Assembly (NCBI GenBank): GCA_009801085.1
Contig: VNWV01000001.1
Location: forward strand, 4,960,001 to 5,024,000
Length of the DNA: 64,000 nucleotides
DNA from: Lasiodiplodia sp. COLG20
Lineage: Eukaryota; Ascomycota; Dothideomycetes; Botryosphaeriales; Botryosphaeriaceae
Reading direction: 5' to 3'
In this document: piece by piece, positions 58,643 through 64,000 of the stretch
Layout: the number at the start of each line of letters is the position of its first letter
How positions within the stretch are numbered: the first letter of the stretch is position 1
Translations under genes and position numbers: made by a program
Notes under the pieces: model-generated
The model's input: only the letters and a program-made list of their open reading frames with translations
Told to the model about the DNA's origin: nothing
The model's database searches: none

Positions 58643-60586
58643 ATGCTCCGCTACCGAGCGACTGAAATCCGCCTGACCTCTCAGGACGTCGACGAGGCCT
58701 CGAAGCGCCTGGCATCGCGGCGGGCTGCAGCGAACACCCGCTCGACCATATGCCAGCTTCCAGGCCCCACAGGTACAGGCCCACGACTACGTCGAGGACC
58801 CGAGCGTTCGCGTGACGAGTCAATTGTACATACAGACGCCAGCCATGCCGCTCAGTTCAGCGCTTCTCTCGAGTCAGCCGCCGGCACTGAAAAGCAGTCT
58901 CCGGCACTGCATGACAAAGGCCCGCTTCTAGTCAGCACGAGTGCGGCAGATGACATTTCGTATACCTCGGAGCCCGAGCTTGCAGGGAAGCCTGTTCCTC
59001 TTGGATACGTCGATCAGCGGGTCCTCAAGCGAACTTCGCTCTCACCCAAAAAGCACCACCATACCCCAACTAACTCCAGCCAGCGACTGCTTCAACTCGA
59101 TGGTCCTTCTGATCCTTCAGGCCGCAGGCTAGCTTCCCCTGAGAAAGCGCGAAATGCAACCCTCAACCCTTTCCTGACGGACGTGGTCCCTGAGCAACAA
59201 GTCCAGGATCCGAGCGCTCGTTTCGCTGCGGGAAAGGCGACCCAGCCGAGCGCGTCCTCGCACCAATCTCGCTCTTCAGATCCACTGTTGCATCTTGAGA
59301 CCCGAGGCGACCATGATCGCTCTGATCGCCCAATTCGTGGGTCCCCCTTCCAGGGCTATATAGCTACCTCCACCGGAACGCACCGAGGTCTGCCGGTATG
59401 GTACAACGCTAAGGAAGTCAAGAGTCACCCCAGAGACTCGGTCATGGAAGGTATCTTTGACATGACGCAAATGAAGGAGACTCTGGAGAAGGGCATACCG
59501 GCTACGCATGACGCTGTTCCTTCTATTCGCCTTCCTTCGCCCACATCTACGCACAGTTCTTCAGACTCGGACAAGAAGTACCATTCTCTGCCTACTCTGA
59601 CGACGCTGTCTCCTGTGAGATGTGTGTCGCGTTCAACAAGCGTCAGTCAAGCATCTGAGCACAGCAGCCGCAATGTCTCGCAGACGTTCTCTCATCTCAG
59701 GACGGCATCGACCCCCGACTTACTGCGTCCGCTCCTCAGTCCTACAAGTGCTCCTTCCACGAGCAGCCGGCATGCAAGCGGCGCTGTTTCCGCGGATAAT
59801 TCTCCCACAAGCAGTGCAGCAATGTTGGAGCTGATCCGCCAGAACTCATCGCCTCTTGAGCGTCTCGAACAGGAAACCAGATCGCAGATGCCTCATGCAC
59901 CATCGGCCCGGTTTGGGTCGGCTGCGGCGGCACCATCGCGATCGCAGTCACCAGCGCTAGGAGAATTGCGGATGCCCACATTCGAGTCGCCGGAGCGACC
60001 TTCTCCGCACCAGAGGCGCGCCGCTCGATACCGGAATGCCCCTACCTTTGCCGAAGCACCAAACGCTCCATTTTCCACATCGTTTGACCTACTGCCGTCT
60101 TTCGACTACTCACCGCCGAGTCTCCAACCTGGAACGTTCATCGACCGGTACCCCGGCAGCGTGACTACTGGTCGACGCCGCGGAGCCGGCACCGATCAGG
60201 GAGCAACATCCATGCCCTCGCTTCCAGCTTCGCGTCCTTCTCGGCGAGGAACTTCCGGTCACGGCCACGCCCCGGCCCAGGTTGCGCGGAACACTCAACA
60301 GGGAACGCATCATTGGTCCCGTGGCCGTGGGGGCGGTGAGGATCCGATGGAGTCGCGTCGCAACACGGTGGGCGGGCAGCAGCGACTGCGCAGGTACAGG
60401 TCGATTTCAGCACGGCTTCTTCCGGCATGGCAGGATGAGCAAGAGAACTCGGGTCGGGCGGAGCGGATGCAAGTAATGGCGGAGATACAGGAGAGGAGGA
60501 GATATGTAGAGCAGACGAACGATGGTAGGCTCGACAGAACACCCCCCAGCCTCGGTAGGATCGAGCGGGAGCTTTTCCAGCACTAG
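58643..60586 (+). CDS. Ser/Pro-rich hypothetical protein, N-terminus uncertain
   Basis: I do not recognise a family. From the ATG at 58643 (MLRYRATEIRLTSQDVDEAS) the frame gives 647 residues rich in Ser, Pro and Arg. The least biased part is at about residues 240-305 (YIATSTGTHRGLPVWYNAKE, SVMEGIFDMTQMKETLEKGI). The rest looks disordered, with many basic SP/TP sites. The frame is open upstream of the ATG to 58586 but without another ATG, so a first exon may be missing. Between 58730 and 58900 a second frame (ASFQAPQVQAHDYVEDPSVR) looks equally protein-like, so an unrecognised intron or a shift near there is possible. Confidence 0.6.
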   Translation: MLRYRATEIRLTSQDVDEASKRLASRRAAANTRSTICQLPGPTGTGPRLRRGPERSRDESIVHTDASHAAQFSASLESAAGTEKQSPALHDKGPLLVSTSAADDISYTSEPELAGKPVPLGYVDQRVLKRTSLSPKKHHHTPTNSSQRLLQLDGPSDPSGRRLASPEKARNATLNPFLTDVVPEQQVQDPSARFAAGKATQPSASSHQSRSSDPLLHLETRGDHDRSDRPIRGSPFQGYIATSTGTHRGLPVWYNAKEVKSHPRDSVMEGIFDMTQMKETLEKGIPATHDAVPSIRLPSPTSTHSSSDSDKKYHSLPTLTTLSPVRCVSRSTSVSQASEHSSRNVSQTFSHLRTASTPDLLRPLLSPTSAPSTSSRHASGAVSADNSPTSSAAMLELIRQNSSPLERLEQETRSQMPHAPSARFGSAAAAPSRSQSPALGELRMPTFESPERPSPHQRRAARYRNAPTFAEAPNAPFSTSFDLLPSFDYSPPSLQPGTFIDRYPGSVTTGRRRGAGTDQGATSMPSLPASRPSRRGTSGHGHAPAQVARNTQQGTHHWSRGRGGGEDPMESRRNTVGGQQRLRRYRSISARLLPAWQDEQENSGRAERMQVMAEIQERRRYVEQTNDGRLDRTPPSLGRIERELFQH

Positions 60587-61283
60587 GACGGCATCACTTC
60601 TGAGGTTGGATGAATGTTGCCGCAACTTGGGCGGCTTTGGTGCTTGGGGGCTTGGCAGTGGTCGTTGTCTCATTTGGTGTTATTGGTTATCCCAGACAAA
60701 ACAGAGACTAGCGGTTGAGCTGGTGGAAAAAGGACGGGACAAAAATAGCGAAAATCATAATTAACCTTGCATCTTATTGCGGCCCGCGCACATCAAGTCG
60801 ATCAAGTCATTTCGGTGACATGGCCGGTGGCACGAAGAGGGGGTGCGGATGACGTGAAGGAGGTGCCGAGTCTCCGGCGCGCAGCGCTGGTGGGAAGACC
60901 CTCGAGAGCGCCTGCTTCTGGGGAAGCCTGCTCGAAGGGCCCTAAATTCAGGGTCGCAGCTCCCACCAAAGTTGACACCTTTGCTCTGCACATCTGTCAT
61001 GGAGGGTCACCTTTTTAGTGCGAGCGTGTGACAAATGCAACTGCGATTTACAACAATAATGCCAGAATCTTCCATCCGCGGGCTTCGGAGAGCATACAAA
61101 CGGCTGAGGTTCCCCGGCGGCGGCGGCGGCGGCAGCGGATCACTCTCCTCCGAACACCCCTCCGCGCGCCGCCGCCCCTCCCCTCGCTCGCTTTCCGCCT
61201 CCGACGTGTCAACCACTCGTGCGCACTCTGTCCCCTCAGCCACAGCGGCCGGTCTGACGACCACCGCAGCAGCAGCCAGCACC
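60587..61283. promoter_or_regulatory. Spacer and promoter of the TPR/U-box gene
   Basis: No gene is seen. A GGCGGC repeat run lies near 61118-61136, and a C-rich leader precedes the start codon. A frame on the + strand overlaps the leader and continues into the gene but its ATG at 61035 is not needed. Confidence 0.4.
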
Positions 61284-62440
61284 ATGGCTCACGTCGCCGA
61301 GCAGCTGAAGGACCGCGGCAACCAGCACTTCAAGAACGGCGACTACGTTAGCGCAGAGTCCCTGTACACTCAGGCCGTTCAACGCAACCCAGCCAACCCG
61401 CTCATTTTCACCAACCGTGCAAATGCTCGCATGAAGCTCGGCCACTTTGAGGATGCTATCGACGACTGCCTGAAGAGCATAGAGCTCATGAGGAATAATA
61501 TGAAGGCGTATACTTTCCTGGGTACGTAGGCGCATGTGATTGAGGGGTGTGGGGAGCCTTGCGGCGCTGCGCAAATAATCATGACTGGATCTACGCGCGC
61601 TTTGGCTATGCGGTTTCAGAATTGAGCCGCCATGCAGCGGTTATGCCAGGACATGTGTTGCCTTTGCAGCTGCGGCTGCTGCGCATTACTTCAGATCCGC
61701 GAAGCATGGTCAGACGGAGACGTTTTGGCTAACGTCGCAATGCTTCCTTTGTAGCAAAGTCACAGCTTGCCTTGAACCACCCGAACGAAGCGCTCTCCTC
61801 CGCCTTGGTCGCTTACGATCTCTGCATAAAGTCGTCGACGCCGACGCGCGATGCGCAGACCATCTCAGCGCTGGTGTTGCAGTGCAAAAAGAGTAAATGG
61901 GAGGGCAGGGAGCGGGAAAGATTGAGAAGAAAAAACCCACTGTTGGCGGAGCTAGAGGATAAGATTGAAGCATCGGCAAACCAGGAGCAGGTCATAATCA
62001 ATGATAAGGCGAGCAGGGGTGAAATGGGCGCGGTGGAGGCGGTTGAGGAGCGCACTGCCCTAGCCAGGGCTACGCAGCAAAAGATTGAGGATCTGAGGTC
62101 CATCTTTGCCATTGCAGACCCGAACAACATGGCCAAGCGGGAAGTGCCGGACCACCTCATTGACAACATCTCGTTCGAGATCATGCATGACCGTGAGTAT
62201 CAGCTGAGTGGGCCATTGCGTGCGATTATTGTCCAGTATGCTAATGGAAGAACAGCTGTTATTACGAAGAACGGCCATTCCTATGAGAGAGCGACTCTCA
62301 TTGAGCATTTGAAGCGGAGCCCGACTGACCCTCTGACTCGCGAGCCATTGAAGATCGAAGACTTGCGACCCAACATCGCATTACGGGAGGCGTGCAACGA
62401 GTTCTTCGAGAAGAATTCCGGTTGGGTCTACGACTGGTGA
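61284..62440 (+). CDS. CHIP/STUB1-like TPR and U-box E3 ubiquitin ligase
   Basis: A co-chaperone ubiquitin ligase that would bind the C-terminal EEVD of Hsp70/Hsp90 through TPRs and ubiquitinate clients. Two exons (61284-61521, 61755-62440; intron 233 bp) give 307 residues. TPR repeats cover about residues 4-110 (QLKDRGNQHFKNGDYVSAES, YTQAVQRNPANPLIFTNRAN, ARMKLGHFEDAIDDCLKSIE, LALNHPNEALSSALVAYDLC). A helical linker follows, then the U-box at about 218-300 (VPDHLIDNISFEIMHDREYQ, NGHSYERATLIEHLKRSPTD, PLTREPLKIEDLRPNIALRE). Order, spacing and length match CHIP, which is 303 residues in humans. The intron is longer than average for the window but shows no MITE ends. The start MAHVAEQLKDRGN is the natural TPR start. 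Confidence 0.92.
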
Positions 62441-63266
62441 CGGGTTGAGGTGAATCGCAGAGCCCAAGATTCTTGTATTATTTGCCTACTTTGTGAAGCA
62501 GGTGCATTTCATTGGCGTTTTCTCGGAAGATGGTTTTTGTGATCCTTTCACGGAGCTTTTGGTGGACGGTCTCCTCCCGGCGGATACCCTTGTATTTCCC
62601 ACTGATGAGACATACGGCTAGTTTTCCTTCTTATTCGGTTTTGTAATTATAGGCTGGCGGGGCCGTGGTCGTTGGTCACATCCAGGTTGGCCAAAGCACC
62701 TAAAAGACATGATTTGTTCCTACTAGATTCGGCGGTGGAGAACATGCGAACTGTATTATGAAAAAGCAAAACTATGATGATAGCCTTTCAGAAGAAAGGC
62801 AAGGGCCTGGAGGCACAATTAGAAAGTCCAAGTACTTCAGATCTCTTTCTGCACTGCATACCTCTTGCCGACCATGGAATCGCCTCTTCAACAGAGTCGA
62901 TCTGATTTCCATAGAGTAGGGCTTTGTGAACGCTCGTGCCCAGATTTCAGTGGCAGGAGTTCGTCCCCACACGGCAGCGAATGGAAGGCGCGGCCGGCAC
63001 CCGCCTGAGGTGGCAGAAGGCAGGCGCGATGGTCAAGGGGGGTATTTAGTGCTTTCTTTCGGGTAGCTCTATCCATCACCCGTTCACCTCCTCAGAGTCT
63101 CGCCGCAACCAACCGCACAGCAGCAGCGCTCGGGCCACCCGACGCCGTTAGTCAGCGGCATAAGCGAAGCGCCGTCCGCGCAACCCACAACTTCGATTTT
63201 CCTCGCAAAGCGACTTGACGACCCCGAAGACGACACACCGACGACCAACGCCGGGAAACAGCCAAG
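62441..63266. promoter_or_regulatory. Spacer and promoter of RPL15 with repeat copy
   Basis: No gene is seen. It holds the 3' flank of the CHIP-like gene, a 72-bp repeat copy at 62929-62999 and the RPL15 promoter. Confidence 0.5.
62929..62999. repeat. 72-bp GC-rich repeat, copy B
   Basis: It begins AACGCTCGTGCCCAGATTTC and ends GGAAGGCGCGGCCGGCA; it matches copy A at 48154-48225 with about four differences. It lies about 0.46 kb upstream of the RPL15 start codon. Confidence 0.75.
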
Positions 63267-63388
63267 GTGCGTAGCGACGCCCAACGACAAGATGCGACCG
63301 AGCGAATGCGAATTATCTACGGCTTCGTCAGGATCGCATCGGTCGGACGAAATTTTCGGACGTCCAGGCTAACGACTTCACCAAACAG
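63267..63388 (+). other. Putative 5'-leader intron of RPL15
   Basis: GTGCGT at 63267 and CCAAACAG immediately before the ATG at 63389, with GGCTAACGAC as branch site, outline a 122-bp leader intron. Introns that end at or near the start codon are common in fungal ribosomal protein genes. Confidence 0.6.
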
Positions 63389-64000
63389 ATGGGTGCGCTT
63401 AAGTACGTTGAGGAACTTCAGAAGAAGAAGCAGTCCGATGTGCTGCGCTTCCTGCTCCGCGTTCGCTGCTGGGAGGTATGAGAAGCTTCCTTCGCCATGC
63501 CTAGCTCTCGCCTGTCGAGAGCGAGGACGAGCGAAAATCCTGGTGTCACTCGTTGAACTTTGCTGAGAGTGCATCAATCTAGCTCCGCCAGCTGAACGTC
63601 ATCCACCGCGCTTCGCGCCCCTCCCGCCCCGACAAGGCTCGCCGTCTCGGATACAAGGCCAAGCAGGGCTATGTCATCTACCGCGTCCGCGTCCGCCGCG
63701 GTGGCCGCAAGAGGCCCGTCCCTAAGGGTGCCACCTACGGTACGTTCACAACCGAAGTGAGGGGAGGGAACATTCAAGAACGACGAAATTGGGGACAATT
63801 GGTTATTTGAGCAGCGTTGCTGACGAGTTTGGATTTATAGGCAAGCCCACCAACCAGGGTGTCAACCAGCTGAAGTACCAGCGCTCCCTCCGCTCCACTG
63901 CTGAGGAGCGTGTTGGCCGCCGCTGCGCCAACCTGCGCGTCCTGAACTCGTACTGGATCAACCAGGACTCCACCTACAAGTACTACGAGGTTATCCTTGT
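63389..64000 (+). CDS. rpl15: 60S ribosomal protein L15 (3' part beyond the window)
   Basis: A component of the large ribosomal subunit, with three visible exons: 63389-63475, 63583-63739 and 63841 to the window edge. Introns are 107 and 101 bp. The N-terminus [20 protein letters not shown] and [20 protein letters not shown] match eL15 from other eukaryotes. Next come [40 protein letters not shown] and [20 protein letters not shown], all family signatures. The gene runs off the right edge after about 135 of about 203 residues. The first exon ends exactly after the GAG codon of CWE. Confidence 0.96.

Noticed and set aside
1..64000. CRISPR array, rRNA genes, origin or prophage
   Set aside because: No direct repeat array, rRNA or phage signature was seen; the sequence is eukaryotic nuclear DNA.
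1..64000. Secondary-metabolite gene cluster
   Set aside because: No polyketide synthase, peptide synthetase, terpene cyclase or transporter is present; the lone SDR does not define one.

Overview
This is nuclear DNA of a filamentous ascomycete (Pezizomycotina). I infer Dothideomycetes from gene content and intron style, but the species cannot be read from the window. The evidence is short introns (mostly 47-60 bp, GT...CTAAC...AG), eukaryotic protein families, 60S ribosomal protein L15, and filamentous-fungal families such as a two-PAS-domain protein, an MARVEL membrane protein and an ATG26-like glucosyltransferase. Most genes are split, so exon coordinates were rebuilt by eye from splice signals, frame and family resemblance. 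In every gene where I joined exons, the coding total is a multiple of three.

Layout. 1-7.4 kb: a MAPEG-family membrane protein (-), the ArfGAP Glo3 (+) and an EED/ESC WD40 protein of Polycomb repressive complex 2 (+). 7.4-12.5 kb: no convincing gene. 12.5-14.1 kb: a two-PAS-domain protein (-). 14.1-21 kb: gene-poor, with a GC-rich part and then an AT-rich part, holding one possible 61-aa membrane peptide. 21-29 kb: an SDR oxidoreductase (-) and phosphoserine phosphatase (+) diverging from a 294-bp spacer, then a large sterol-glucosyltransferase-like protein (+). 29-33 kb: a low-complexity protein (-) and an MARVEL protein (-). 33-38.7 kb: no gene, ending in a long leader. 38.7-47.2 kb: a PSP1-domain protein, a hypothetical protein and a DnaJ protein (all +). 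48.7-52.5 kb: a type II membrane glycosyltransferase-like protein and a stand-alone RNase H-fold protein (+). 54.6-57.3 kb: a PDK1/Pkh kinase (-). 58.6-64 kb: a low-complexity protein, a CHIP-like TPR/U-box ubiquitin ligase and the start of RPL15 (+).

The genes are mostly housekeeping and regulatory and do not form an obvious cluster or pathway. The best candidate for something undescribed is a short, strongly palindromic transposable element. It has seven recognisable copies here. Two are intact at 227 and 213 bp, with TACAG...CTGTA ends as expected of a TA-inserting, Tc1/mariner-type MITE. One decayed copy appears to sit inside the long intron of the SDR gene. Other points: a 72-bp GC-rich repeat shared by two intergenic regions, a domesticated-looking RNase H gene with a possible start codon split by an intron, and very small exons (21 and 28 nt) that automatic gene calling would probably miss.
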